Of a stretch of DNA of 64,000 nt, positions 20,030 to 31,295 are shown piece by piece. The notes beneath the pieces are model-generated. The model saw only the letters and a list, made by a program, of their open reading frames with translations. It made no database searches and was not told the DNA's origin. Location: NCBI GenBank assembly GCA_958295665.1, contig OY282560.1, positions 92,046,311 to 92,110,310 on the forward strand. The letters run 5' to 3'. This DNA is from Tipula vernalis. Taxonomy: Eukaryota > Arthropoda > Insecta > Diptera > Tipulidae. The translations under genes were made by a program, and so were the position numbers. Every line of letters begins with the position of its first letter. The first letter of the stretch is position 1.

Positions 20030-20760
20030 ATTCTAGCACATTGGATTTTGCACTTGGTGTCGTGGCGTACGTTGACAATGTCCCTCAGTCATTTGGTGAA
20101 ACAGCAAAACGAGATGATGCAGCTCAATGGATGGAAGCAGTTCATTGTGAATTTATTTCACTCAAGCGAAATAAAACTTGGACTTTGGTCGAACGTCCGC
20201 CGAATACATCAAATGGATGTGAAGACTGCATTCCTCAACGGAAAACTTGAAGTGGACATTTATTTGGAACAACCGGATGGATTCGTGCAAGGTGAATTTG
20301 TTTGTAAATTGAATAAGTCACTCTATGGATTGAAGCAAGCGTCACGTGTGTGGAATGAACGATTCGATAGTTTCATGCTCGAAAACCGTTTTGTTCGCTC
20401 AGAATATGATCATTGCTTATATTCTCATGACAATGGAGACGAAATGGTATACCTGCTGTTATACGTAGACGATCTGATTATATTTAGCGAAAACGTCGAG
20501 GAAATCATCAAGATCAAACAGCTGGTGTCAAAGGAATTCGAAATGCGTGACATGGGCGAAACGAAAATTTTTCTCGGAATCAACATCGAATGTAACCGAC
20601 GCAGATCGTTTCGGAATTAAAAAGGAAGGCTAAAGCTGAACTGACGACTAAACCTTACCGAAAATTAATCGGATGCTTGTTGTACGCGGCATGTACGACT
20701 CATCTAGACTTATCAGCGGCAGTGAATTACTTCAGTCAATTTCAATCATGTCCAGTCAAT
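20026..20760 (+). pseudogene. copia reverse transcriptase and RNase H start
   Basis: The RT starts with ETAKRDDAAQWMEAVHCEF and TWTLVERPPN. It then jumps directly to HQMDVKTAFLNGKLE, skipping about 100 residues and changing frame. LNKSLYGLKQASRVW and the catalytic LLLYVDDLIIF (about 20456-20490) are intact, followed by FLGINIE. After a stop at 20618, PYRKLIGCLLYAACTTHLDL is still readable to about 20750. The catalytic Asp pair is preserved but the fingers domain is gone. Confidence 0.88.
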
Positions 20761-20911
20761 CATGTGTGAATTACCTACTTAGTCGACTGGCGCTGACCTT
20801 TCAGTTATTCCAGTTTATCGGTATAAGAGTGAATTCAATAAACTAAAACGCAATTTTAATCTAGTTCTGTCGGCCGCCAATGGCACTAACAACCATACTT
20901 ACGGCACAAAG

Positions 20912-22106
20912 TTGCTTCAGTTGGATTTGGGACTAAAACGAACTTTCACGCATGCTTTCATTTTAGCTGCTGTGAATCGTCCCATCATTGGCGCCGATTT
21001 CTTGTGTAAATTTGGACTTTTGGTTGATCTGAAGAATAAACGGCTAATTGATTCAGCGACAAAGCTGTCAATCAATGCCAACATGGTTCACGTCGACACA
21101 CCGACTCCGATCCATTATTCAATCACCAACGGCTATGACACTTTGCTCAAAAAGTTTCCTCAACTTACAGCAGAGCCGAATTATAAATTGCCAGTCCGAC
21201 ACAATGTGGTCCATCACATTGTCACAGCAGGATACCTACCTGTATCAAGACCAAGAAGGCTAGATCAAGTCCGCCATAAAGCCGCATTTACGGAATTTCA
21301 ACATATGGTGGAATTAGAGATTTGCAGGCCTTCTGCATCTCCCGTATCATGTCCATTATACATGGTTAAGAGAAAAGGTCTCGATTGGCGACCATGTGGG
21401 GATTATAGACGGTTAAACACGGTGACTACACCTGATCATTATCCTATTCCTCACATTCAAAATTTCTCCATGTACTTACATGGATGCAAAATTTTCTCGA
21501 AAATCTATCTTGTCAGAGCTTATTATTTGATTTCCGTTTCGCCTGAAGACGTTTTCAAAACGGCAATAACGACCCCCTTTGGCCTCTTCGAATCCACTCG
21601 AAAGGCATTCGGTCTACGCAATGCCGCCCAAAACGTTTCGGCGTTTTATGAACGAAGTCGTTCGAAACTTAGACTTTGTTTTCGTCAACATTGACGATAT
21701 TCTTGTGGCATCGCAAACTGAGGAACAGCTCAAACTCCACTTGGAAAAACTCTTCCAAAGATTAACTGAGTTTGATGTTCACATCAACAGTTCCAAATAC
21801 GTCTTTGGCGTATCAACTCTTGATTTCCTTAGCCACAAAATAACCCCTAATGATATTCTGCCGTCTGAAAAACGAATTAATGCCATTAGGGAATTTCCAG
21901 CTCCAAGCTCAATTAAGCACATTCAGCGGTTCATCGGTATGGTAAATTACTATCACCGATTTATGCAAAGCTTGCTGAAATACTCGCACCAGTTCACAGC
22001 CATTTGGTGTTACTTCTACGTAAACCCAAAACACCCAAGAATTTCTCTTGGACTGACGAATGTGAACAAGCATTCACGCCACTTAAGGCTGAACTTGCGA
22101 AATTAA
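20912..22106 (+). pseudogene. gypsy-2 protease end and reverse transcriptase
   Basis: The first frame (20912-21694) begins with the protease C-terminal [16 protein letters not shown]; the Asp-Thr/Ser-Gly site itself is not present. RT motifs follow: [35 protein letters not shown] and [10 protein letters not shown] frameshift near 21600-21650 continues in 21579-22106 with [13 protein letters not shown], where the YxDD Tyr is Asn, and FIGMVNYYHRFM. Substitution at the conserved Tyr plus the frameshift make the RT non-functional. Confidence 0.87.
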
Positions 22107-22586
22107 CACTGCTGGCACACCCATTGAGCGATTCGAAACAAAGTTTAACTACTGACGCATCTAATACTGCCGTTGGGGCAGTACTGCAACAGTACAACAA
22201 CGAATGTTGGGAGCCATTGGGATTTTTCTCAAAGAAACTTTCGGATGCTGAGAAGAAATATTATGCATTCGATCGGGAATTACTCGCAATATATCTGGCA
22301 GTGAAACACTTCAGATATTTTGTCGAAGGTCGGGACTTCACCTTCACATAAACCTCTGACTAGAGCAATTCAGTCTAAAACTGAACGTAATCCGAGGCAA
22401 GCTCACCACTTGAATTATATTAGTCAATTTACCACAGTACGACCAAATACCACGGACATTCAGCATGTTCACGGACATGACTACGTTGTTGCAGATACAC
22501 TCTCTCGCACAACAGACAATGAAACGGAAGCAGTCGAAACACAATTCGACTTAAACAAAATCGCAATTGCAAAAAAAGCTGATTGA
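22004..22586 (+). pseudogene. gypsy-2 RNase H
   Basis: FSWTDECEQAF leads into RNase H with LTTDASNTAVGAVLQQ, YYAFDRELLAIYLAVKHFRYFVEGRDFT, and after a frameshift near 22340 DIQHVHGHDYVVADTLSR. Key acidic residues in TDAS and the ADTLSR end are present. RNase H removes the RNA template during cDNA synthesis. The frame change and the skipped T-D-H-K-P-L section show damage in the middle of the domain. Confidence 0.85.
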
Positions 22587-23536
22587 GCTGAGCTCTGGTT
22601 CATCAATGAAACTGGCGCTTTGTCAATTGGCCTCGACATTATCTGCGAAACATCAACTGGGTACAATCGCCCATTCATCTTCGATTCCTTACATAACATT
22701 TCGCATCCTGGTGTCCGTGCTACTCGTAAGTTGATTATTGCTCGATATTTTTGGCCTAGTGTAAACCTTTAGGCTCAGTCCTGTTTATCCTGCCAACGTG
22801 CTAAAGTCCAAAGGCATACTAAATCATCCCATGGACAATTCCAAATACCATCTGCTCGATTTAAACATATCCATATAGATGTAGTAGGACCACTTCCTCC
22901 TTCTAATGGATATTCTTATTTACTCACTTGTATATAGATAGATTTACTCGCTGGCCTGAAGCTTATTGCATGACTAATATGTCAGCTGCAACCATTGCCT
23001 TGACTTTTGTCAACAATTACGTTTCACGATTCGGCGTGCCCCTTAATATCACTACTGATCAAGGAACGCAGTTTGAGTCAAAGCATTTTACCGAGTTAAC
23101 AAAACTCCTTGGCTCACATAGTATTCATACAATGGCTTATCACCCTCAAGCCAATGGCATGGTCGAACGTTTTCACCGGCAACTCAAAGCCGCGTTAATG
23201 GCCAGAGATCTGAAGTGCTCACCAGCCGAAATGATTTATGGACAAACCATCAAGCTACCAGGTGAGTTCTTCGTCGAAAATCCTCTTACACCACTTCCAA
23301 CTAGCGACACAGTTATTGAACAACTGCGTGAGACTATGCGAAACCGTATCACGAATTCAACACGGCAAGCCAAACAAGATGATATTTTTGTTCCAAAGGC
23401 ACTTGCCAACTGTGAGTTTGTTTTCATAAGAACAGATAAGGTTCTCACAGGCTTATCTACTCCCTATGAAGGCCCATTTAAAGTTATTCGACGCCTTCGG
23501 AAACAGTTCACCGTGTCAATTAATGGAAAAAATTAA
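22587..23536 (+). pseudogene. gypsy-2 integrase
   Basis: The zinc domain is readable at about 22680-22800 (HNISHPGVRATRKLI, CLSCQRAK) with a stop between its halves. The first catalytic Asp lies in HIDVVGPLPPSNGY (about 22870-22910), followed by another stop. The 202-codon frame from 22928 holds the second Asp in TTDQGTQFES and the Glu in ANGMVERFHRQLK. Right after LKAALMARD it jumps to KCSPAEMIYGQ, skipping about 30 residues usually present. The C-terminal strand STPYEGPFKVIRR is kept. Confidence 0.87.
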
Positions 23537-23650
23537 ACCATTTCAATTGACCGGTTCAAACCGGCTTACGGCATACTATGTTCCACTGATGCAACATCAG
23601 TTTATCGTCAACATAAATCTGTTCGTTTTCAGCCTAACACTGAACTTCCT

Positions 23651-23992
23651 TAGGGAGGGGGACTCACTTGCGGAGGAGTCCTGTAGCGGCTCATGCATTG
23701 AAATCATATAAATTAATTATTTGTTTATTATATAAATTGCAATGCATTCACCACCACATACACATTTGGTTTACGCATAATATATCTCTTTCCGTAACGT
23801 ATTTTCATTGGCCATCTAACGAGATGTCATGTACACAAAATATAATCGAACACTAAATTATATTTTGTGATATTTGCCCAATCTCGTTAACATTGTTTTT
23901 CTAAAATAAACTTGAGTGATATTCTCCGTAACTCCATCTCATTATTAATAGAACAACGAAGTTTGGCATGCGATTCTTCTCGTATGCCAACA
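23651..23992 (+). repeat. gypsy-2 polypurine tract and putative 3' LTR
   Basis: TAGGGAGGGGGA (about 23651-23662) is a polypurine tract of the kind that primes plus-strand synthesis. TGTAGCGGCTCATGC starts at 23682, and a possible end is GTATGCCAACA (to about 23992), giving a TG...CA segment of about 310 bp. AAATAAA lies near 23904. A hairpin (TTTGGCATGCG with CGTATGCCAAC) sits at the right end. With no 5' LTR to compare, the boundaries are inferred. Confidence 0.5.
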
Positions 23993-24226
23993 CAAAAAAA
24001 TTTTAAACAAAATAAATTTTCTACAAGAATCCATTCGATACGGTCGAATTTTACTCTGGTGATACAGATTTTTTATATATAACGTCATTAAAATTAGCAT
24101 ATGGTGATTGAGTAAATTTAAGAAAATGTCAAGTTGAAATTTCTCATTTATACCTATAAATAAATGGTTATTTGGTGATTAAAGTGAGTGAGTTCATATT
24201 TATCAATTCCTCGTGTTGGCGCCATT

Positions 24227-26125
24227 TCATACGCAAAAAGTACAATAAATTCTCTTAGGAACGTAATAAGAATATAAGTCAAGCAATACCGGACAAGCAA
24301 TCTTAGCACAAATTACATCCTGAGCAAATACTGCATGAATCATCTCCCTTCTGAATTCAAGACTACGAATTTTCAAAAGTGTACGACGACCGGCATAAGA
24401 AGGTAAACTAAATCGTGAAGTTGACCTCGGAAGTATTCGGAGGGTAAATATTAAGAACTTTTTGAATCCGCTCCAAACGATCACTAAAGATTTTATAACC
24501 AGAACTCCAGATAACTAAAGCGTATTCCAAAACACGCCTAACAAAAGCAGTATATAATGTCTTGAGAGTATAGGGGTCAGAAAATTGACGATCATGTCTC
24601 TTTACGAAACCAAGCATCGAGCCGGCTCTAGCTACAAACATTTTTATATATTTGTTAAAACTTAGGTTACCTGTAAACAAAACACCTAAATCAATAAACT
24701 GAGAAACTCTATCTATTTTCACGTCTTGTAAACTGTACGGAGCTACAATTGATATCTTAATTCGTCCAAATGACATAGTTTTACATTTGGAGATATTGAG
24801 AGCTAAACGATTTTCGGCAGTCCAATCACTAAACCGATTAAGGTTCTGTTGTACCAATAAAATGTCTGCACAATTTCGGATATTAGCGTAAATTTTAAGG
24901 TTACGTGTATCTGTATATAACTTAATACTTACCAATGACTGCTCTGAGGAACACCAGATGAGACTGTAAACTCCTCAGAATAATTTTTACCAAAACGTAC
25001 TAGTTGAGACCTTTGCGACAAATAAGATGATATCCATTTTATGGAATAAAATTAGAATTCACTTTAATCAATTTATCAATTAATAATTTGTAATTAATTT
25101 TGTTAAAGGCATACAATCCTTTACCAGTTTTCCAAAAAGTTTAGGGATAACAGATAAAATAGCTATTCCTCGATAATTCTCAACTGAATTTAGTAGGTCC
25201 CGATTTAAATACTAGGATTACATACGAGGGTTTACAGCACTGGGGAAAAATACCTTGCTAAATGGCCACTTAAGGCTTCGGCGCAATTATTTAAGAGTAA
25301 TGAGGTATACCATCAGGCCTCATAGACATTTTAGTATTAAGTCCAAGTAAAGCCGTTTTAATTGGTGCCCCCGTAAAAGAAGAAATACCGTGAATATGAT
25401 TATTGACCATGAATTGGTCACAGGGAGATGTTAAAATGTTTTCGACTGAATAAACGGATTTGAAAAACGTTGCAAATAATTCACAAACAGCATTTAGATC
25501 ATGAGCTTGCCTATCATTATAACTCATGGGTAAAGGATAACCAACAGATTTTCGTTTACAGTTAATATAATGCCAGAAACACGATGTATTGGACTTGATG
25601 CCAGATTCAATTTCTAACAAATAATTACCATACATAAATTGATTCCAAACCTTAAACTCATACCGAAGATGAGAATACAACGCATAATCAGCTGATTGTT
25701 CGTCTTTTTATACAGTTTGTGTGCCTTGGTTTTACGATTTTTTGTTAAATCACTTTTCACGATACGAATTATGTTTGTTGACAATTTTTTCAATAAATAG
25801 ATCCATCCCCGATCATTTGGAACATAATCGTCGAAACATTGAAAACTTAACTTAATTAACAACGGTGTATGATGAATGCTTGATGAGCGAGCCAGGTCTT
25901 CACAAGATTGCACTGATGGACGTAAATTATCGTCAGTGAAAACAAAATTCAAAAGTGAGCCATTCTGATTGTGCACTTCATTATGTTGCCTTAGACCCAT
26001 TTCAAAAATGAATCTATCACAAAAGAAGTATTGAAAGTGTTACCAAACGGTGTAAGTATTCCGTCAATTCGTTTCCAATTTAAGTTTGGAAATTTAAAAT
26101 CTCCCACAATAGAAATCTGTGGTCA
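24227..26125 (-). mobile_element. LINE (jockey/CR1-like), decayed, endonuclease to RT
   Basis: Reading leftwards on the minus strand: ISIVGDFKFPNLNW (about 26125-26060, endonuclease GDFN motif), GSLLNFVFTDDN (about 25950), the linker FWHYINCKRKSVGYP and LFATFFKSVYS (25291-25680), GIFPQCWK/VFKSG-like pieces near 25200-25260, then RT (24408-24935) with degenerate LKLYTDTRNLKIYANI where FADDLKIY is expected, NKYIKMFVARAGSMLGFVKR and VRRVLEYALVIWS. A C-terminal frame is at 24227-24484. Several frameshifts and the lost Asp pair make it a fossil. It resembles the scrap at 18.5 kb. Confidence 0.83.
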
Positions 26126-27640
26126 TTATGTTACTAACTATTGGCTACACTTAGTAGTCTATAACCGGGTCAATTTCAATCATTACTAATTAAACCTATC
26201 CAAATCCTCTTTATGTTGTATGTAACAGGAAGTTCGGTGAGACCCGGCCATCAATTAATCAATTGCACCTTCATTTAGTAAAAAACTCTAAATAGATTGT
26301 GCCACCTAAACGTTTTTGGGGAGGGAGCAAAACTTTAGTGTTCCAGTATCTTAGTAAAACAAATAATGTTTACTATTTTGATTTCCACCGCGCATCAATG
26401 GAATTCAGCTACTTGAGACCGCTAGATTATGGGCCCCACATATCTTTCAATCAAACTACCGCTACCAGCAAATCACTGTCACAGGAAACGGTACTGTGAA
26501 ATTTTAAATGTATATATGTACCTCCTATAGCTTATAAATAAACGATAAAAATGTCACCATGGATGAACATTTATAGATAGACGACAGAAGCTACAACAAT
26601 ATATACTAACAGTAATTTCTTTTTGTATAGAAAATGATAAGTAAAACATATAAATATGTTAAGTGCTAGCTATCTTTATGTGTAATAATTGTTGTTGTTG
26701 TTGCTATATTATTTCTTGTACAACAGATAAAAGTCAAAAACTGATATTGTATATTGCAACTTGCAAGAAGAGTCGAGTCGCGAAGCTCAAGAATTTTGTC
26801 TTCAGTTGTAATAAACGTGTTTTCTTCAAACAAAATACGAGTAATAATAATAAATCGAAGACAGATTTTTATTTTTTATTTATGTCACGACAAAAATAAT
26901 CATCATCTTAATAAATGATAGATTAGTAAATTGGTTTTGCAAAAATTATACAAACAAAAAAAAGTAACAGTAATCGTTTATTGATACGTTTAATTTAGTT
27001 AAACAAACCAACAACAACAAAAAACTTATTGTGGTTTCTTTTCAATTTAATGTACTTTGTGAAAAGACAACAAACGATAAGAAAAAGGCTTTTAAAGATT
27101 TTTACTTTTTAGCAGAAACCATTCATTTTGGTTTATATTTGCAGCGAAAAACAAAAAAAAATTCGCAATTGCAACATTTTAAATATTTGCTTTACAAACT
27201 ATTTCTCAACATAATACAATATTTTGACAATATATGACATGAATTTAAACTAAAAACTGCAATCTTTCAAACTATAACGTAAAATCTTTGAAGTAAACGA
27301 AATTATTGGTTTGGTGAAACATCATATACCCAAAATTTGGAATTTTATGAAGTGGCAAATATTTTGGTTTGGTTTTCTACCTCTCTCGCTAGTCTTTTTA
27401 TGATCAACTGCGGTTTTCTCGTGAAAAATTTAGCAAAACATTTTTGACTCTGTTATTTAATGGAAGCACACAGCTATATATACATGCATATATACCTACT
27501 GCCTTCCTAAGTGTATATGACTTTAAACGTCTCAACTATGACCTTTCAAACCGTACATGTAACGTATTATTTACATTTTACTTGTTTATGTCTGTCTTAT
27601 AAATAAATTAAACTTCTAGTCAGCGCGATCAAATTCGAGA
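26126..27640. other. No gene seen
   Basis: This is AT-rich sequence with no supported coding frame. A (TTG)n-like run lies at about 26689-26704. A few short open frames (26663-26899, 27031-27237) have no motif and AT-biased content. Confidence 0.5.
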
Positions 27641-27856
27641 ACCCTCCGTGGCGAGCAGCTCTCATAACCACTGATCTACATTCGACGATAACGATTTGAA
27701 TGAATTTATATTGCAAAGTTTGAATACTGGATCGACAGTAAAACGACAGTTAATTGGGGCCCGCAAACTCTTTAATAACCTCATATAATAAATAATACAC
27801 GTTGTTGGGGCAATCGACGATCGCTTAATTCCCAAGTTAAAATAAAGAATAAAAAA

Positions 27857-28466
27857 CTACAAGATCATCGAAAATATAACCTGAAGGTATTGGAATAGAG
27901 TATTGTGATTTTTTAGTGTTTGTGAGGTATCAAAATTCTTCCCATCCCCAACGTTCAAAAGCCAACTGCTAAAATGTGGATCACTTATTGCTCTCCTGTT
28001 TGTACTTAAGCTTAATACTTTAAAGTGATGCCACAAATGGGACTTTTTAACAGTCGCATTTATAATTGATGCACAATTTCCTCTTCTAACAACAGGTAAC
28101 ACTTGCCGAAAATCTCCTCCTAAGACCATTACCTTTTCACCAAACGGTAAATCATTTTTCATTAAATCGCGAAATATTAAGTCCACAATTTCAAGTGCTA
28201 TGCCTGAAGCCATTAGAGCTTCATCCCAAATTACGCAATCAACAGATACTAAAAAGTCACGTTTTTTGCGAATAAGTTGTGGAAATTTCACGGCATCCAT
28301 ATTGAGAGGCAATGAAAACGCAGAGTGACATGTCATTCCTTTGGGTAAAAGAGTTGCTGTTATTCCTGTCCATGCAACACACAATACATTTTTATTTTCT
28401 GCATCGATTTTTTGAATTAACGCTCGGTATAAAAAAGGTTTTTCCACTTCCACCATGTCCATTTAA
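27857..28466 (-). pseudogene. Helitron helicase domain (PIF1-like)
   Basis: The frame encodes an SF1 DNA helicase domain that unwinds the strand being displaced. Walker A GHGGSGKT is readable at 28437-28460 in one frame. The rest (FLYRAL...) is in the next frame because of an extra base, probably in the six-base A run at 28431-28436 (T on the coding strand). Motif II is CVIWDEALMAS and motif III is VMVLGGDFRQVLPVV. The protein-coding trace fades left of 27857; fragments of later motifs may extend to about 27640. The family is the helicase half of the Helitron Rep/Hel protein, not a cellular PIF1 gene, judging by the contiguous Rep upstream. Confidence 0.88.
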
Positions 28467-28603
28467 ATAAAAACACTTTTGAGAAATTCGATTATGTAAG
28501 GATGAAAATATCATTGATGCTGCGACATTCTGATCATTGTTGAGTAATACCCACAGATTAGGTTCAGTTGTTGTTATAATAGGAGCAAAATTTATGTTTT
28601 GAT

Positions 28604-29420
28604 TTAAGATTTATGTTGCATTAGGAAGTGGTAAACGTAAGAATAGATCAAATCCTGCTTGCCAGACTGCTCTTTTAATTGAAATACGCAATGAGCCAAA
28701 GCTTCATTTTCAGTCATACCTTGATTAATAAAGTCTTCCAGACGATTGTTCTTAAAATCATTAAAAAGTTGAATAGGATCTGATGGATTGCAATAACACA
28801 GTTTAGTAACGAATAATGCTCGCAACGATTTTGGCAACATATGAGTGTTAGCTTCTGATAAGCAATTATGCCACTCAACGCTATCATTAATTAGGTCTCG
28901 TGCCTTAGCTGCTTCTTTAAACGTTGGGAATACACAATTATTAAAAGTTTTTAAATTATCGAAAGATGTAGCCTCAGAGCCCTTTAGTTTAAGAAGTAGT
29001 AGCCGTAAATCATACAACTCAACATTTTTTGGAGAAACTGAAATGATTCTATCGATAGCTTACTTCCCAAAGTGTGAATTTGGAGAGCGTTTTTGCCATT
29101 TATTGTTTTTATATACAAACATAATGCATCGGAATATCCTGATACAATATGTTATGAGCGTAAAGGTTTGTAGAATTTAATTCATAAAATGCGGTTAAAA
29201 TTGTGGCCCTAACAGACTCTCTTCTTAAAGCATTTTCAATATTATCTTCGGTGAAAGTGTGACAACATTACGTGATTAGCCATGAATTGGAAGCTCCTGA
29301 TATGCCAAGCAGCTTCCTGCGAACTAATATATCGACAATTCAGGTATTGATTTATTTCATCATAATCTATAAATGCAACTCCAATTCTTGCGCAGTCTTG
29401 ACCCTTTGTTATGTATTAGT
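28604..29420 (-). pseudogene. Helitron linker between Rep and helicase
   Basis: The 137-codon frame (28604-29017) has LYDLRLLLLKLKGSEATSF, FKEAAKARDLINDSVEWHNC and LPKSLRALFVTKLCYCNPSDP, all typical of the Helitron segment after Rep. Upstream pieces in changing frames (29020-29420) include PIKYIHTLIHNKGS, CRYIS-like and LTAFYELN, and ISVSPKNVELYDLR. Between this part and Walker A (about 28470-28600) the helicase N-terminus is damaged. Confidence 0.82.
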
Positions 29421-30521
29421 GTATATACTTTATTGGTTTGACTGTTGAGCAAAGTTGAACGTTTATATGAGCGTTATATTTAAGACTCAGGAAAGAATTA
29501 TAAGGAACAACAAACCGGTTATCAATTACAATGTTCGATCGTGATCTGGGTTGATTTTCTAAATTAGTAGGAGGACGTCGCCTATATTTTGGATAATTAT
29601 CTACGGAAATGTCAGTCTCACTGCAGTATCTTTTTGGGAATTGTTTTGAACATTTTCCATCAACCATGCAAACACAATTTCTGTTCAATTCTCCACATGG
29701 ACCATGAATATTTTGTTTTATAATTATTTCATAAAGTCGTGGTTGTTCATTCTGATTTGGAATTTCAACGCAAATTATGTTATCAATGTCATTGAATGTT
29801 CTAAATTTATCCTCATTTTTAAGCGTGAATAGATAATGTGCGTGTGGTAATCCACGTTTTTCATGTTCAATTGTATAAACGTACGAAACAACAATTCCAA
29901 ATACTGCTTTTTAACAATATCATCTAAAAATACTTTTAGCTTTAAATTAAAAACTCGTGTAACTATATCCGGGTGGTCTGGAGGATTTTGAAAAGTTTTA
30001 AGTTCTTCTTTAATTTCTGTCCACGATGGATTACACGTGAATGTAATAAATAAATCAGGACGACCAAATTTGCGAACCATTGCCATATTATCTTGATATA
30101 ATATTGCCATAAACCGTGGGCCGCCAGTAAATGAAGAGGGCAGTATATACAAATTACTTACATTAACATTTCTATTTTGAGCTAAGTTACTGACATAATC
30201 TAAAAGACCTTGACAAGATTCCATACGAAGAGATCGCTGATTGGTTCGTATAAAATTTAATCTATTAGCTTCAACTCTAGCGTAGCAATAAACTAAGTAT
30301 TGCTGAAATAGTTTCCCACCATAATGCAAAGGATTAAAAACGTTGAAACGGACTGCAATTGTATGGGAATAAAATTGAAGTGCTGTAATTTTGTTTCGGA
30401 TTGTAGTGGCATTTTCGTAAAAATGATTCATATTAGTTGTCCAGCCATATTGTCCATTAGGAAAAAAAAGTGGAAATACCATTGGATCAAGGTGTTTGGA
30501 TAATGGATTAATTCTTTTCAT
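29416..30521 (-). pseudogene. Helitron Rep nuclease domain
   Basis: The 248-codon frame (29775-30521) begins INPLSKHLDPMVFPLFFPNGQ and holds YGGKLFQQYLVYCYARVEANR, MAMVRKFGRPDLFITFTCNP and HPDIVTRVF, the Helitron_like_N signature. The HUH metal motif KRGLPHAHYLF is readable near 29835-29870 in a shifted frame. It is followed by a cysteine-rich stretch (GPCGELNRNCVCMVDGKCSKQFPKRY) in 29416-29710. This nuclease nicks and joins single DNA strands during rolling-circle transposition. The frameshift near 29900 just before HUH disables it. Confidence 0.88.
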
Positions 30522-31106
30522 GGTTCTAGAGTCAGCTGGATGTACAGCAAAGTCGAGTGTAGCTGGTATTACCAGCGCGACCTGAAACGAAAATCAATGC
30601 AACATCATCAGAATTCGTCGGAGAATTGTAAACACGTTGAACATCGTGTAAATTTCGAGTAAAATGTAGTGATACGTTATTTATAGGACGACCATTTAGT
30701 GTAGCATCCTCAACTTCATTTTGATAAACATCTCTAAGTTTCTTGTAAGACATAGCATAAGGAGAATTTTGAAAAACGGTAGAAATGATTGTCATTATTT
30801 CACGATTGCAAGATGCATTAGCTGGATTACTCATACGAATATTAACAGCAGTATCCAAGTCATAGATAAATAACCCTGCGTAAGCCATTTCTCTACAGCG
30901 ATAGTAGTAGTTTGCTGAATTTAAGGAGAGATCAATAGGAATATTTTCAACTGATCGATGATACACTTCACCTGATATTTTAAAACAATAAACGCTTCCT
31001 GGCGTGTCATGTATTTTAGCACCCATAGAAGAAAATGCATTGGCATTATTGAATTGACGAATAAATTGTTTAATAATATATGAATACTTACATATCTACA
31101 ATACAT
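30522..31106 (-). pseudogene. Helitron N-terminal region
   Basis: The 164-codon frame (30532-31026) has PGSVYCFKISGEVYHR, the NNVSLHFTRNLHDVQRVYNSPTN-type motif and VALIFVSGRAG, which directly precede the ...MKRINPLSKHLDPM start of the Rep part in related Helitrons. A stop and frame change at about 30525-30535 separate the two. It is the upstream part of the same single Helitron protein rather than a separate gene. Confidence 0.8.
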
Positions 31107-31295
31107 TGTGATATGCTGAAATAATATTATTCAATAAAACAAAGTACAATTTATGAACTGAACTTAACCATTTTTATTCCTTAAGTAATTTAACTTTGTA
31201 CTTTGAACATTTAAATTTAAAGCAACTAGCAAAACTTATCGTAACTTAGAATAGGTGATGATAAATTTGATAAACTGCAAATTATTCTGATTATA

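Larger units (their letters stand above)
18856..20760 (+). mobile_element. Ty1/copia element, internal region, defective
   Basis: Pre-integrase, integrase, RT and the start of RNase H occur in copia order (integrase before RT). Gag and protease are absent: the left end is fused to LINE sequence, and the right end stops near 20760, where gypsy-2-associated sequence begins. At least one internal deletion of roughly 100 codons is evident in RT. No LTR was found. Confidence 0.88.
20850..23992 (+). mobile_element. Ty3/gypsy element gypsy-2, 5' truncated, with putative 3' LTR
   Basis: Protease C-terminus, RT, RNase H, integrase, a polypurine tract and a probable 3' LTR occur in order. Gag and most of protease are missing. 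Breaks are one frameshift in RT, several stops in the integrase N-terminus and a deletion in the integrase core. It lies head-to-tail behind the copia element on the same strand. Confidence 0.88.
27640..31106 (-). mobile_element. Helitron coding region (Rep and PIF1-type helicase)
   Basis: From right to left on the minus strand it holds the N-terminal part, the Rep domain with the HUH motif, a linker and a PIF1-like helicase, the hallmark single-gene layout of rolling-circle Helitrons. Frameshifts and stops occur throughout. I could not identify the 5' TC or the 3' hairpin-CTRR termini with confidence, so the element ends are coding limits only. Confidence 0.9.

Noticed and set aside
24204..24225. 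TGGCGCC near 24210 as a tRNA primer-binding site
   Set aside because: It lies about 215 bases right of the putative gypsy-2 3' LTR and is not followed by a Gag frame.
27857..28462. Cellular PIF1 helicase gene
   Set aside because: The helicase follows Helitron Rep and linker sequence on the same strand in the Helitron order and is frameshifted.
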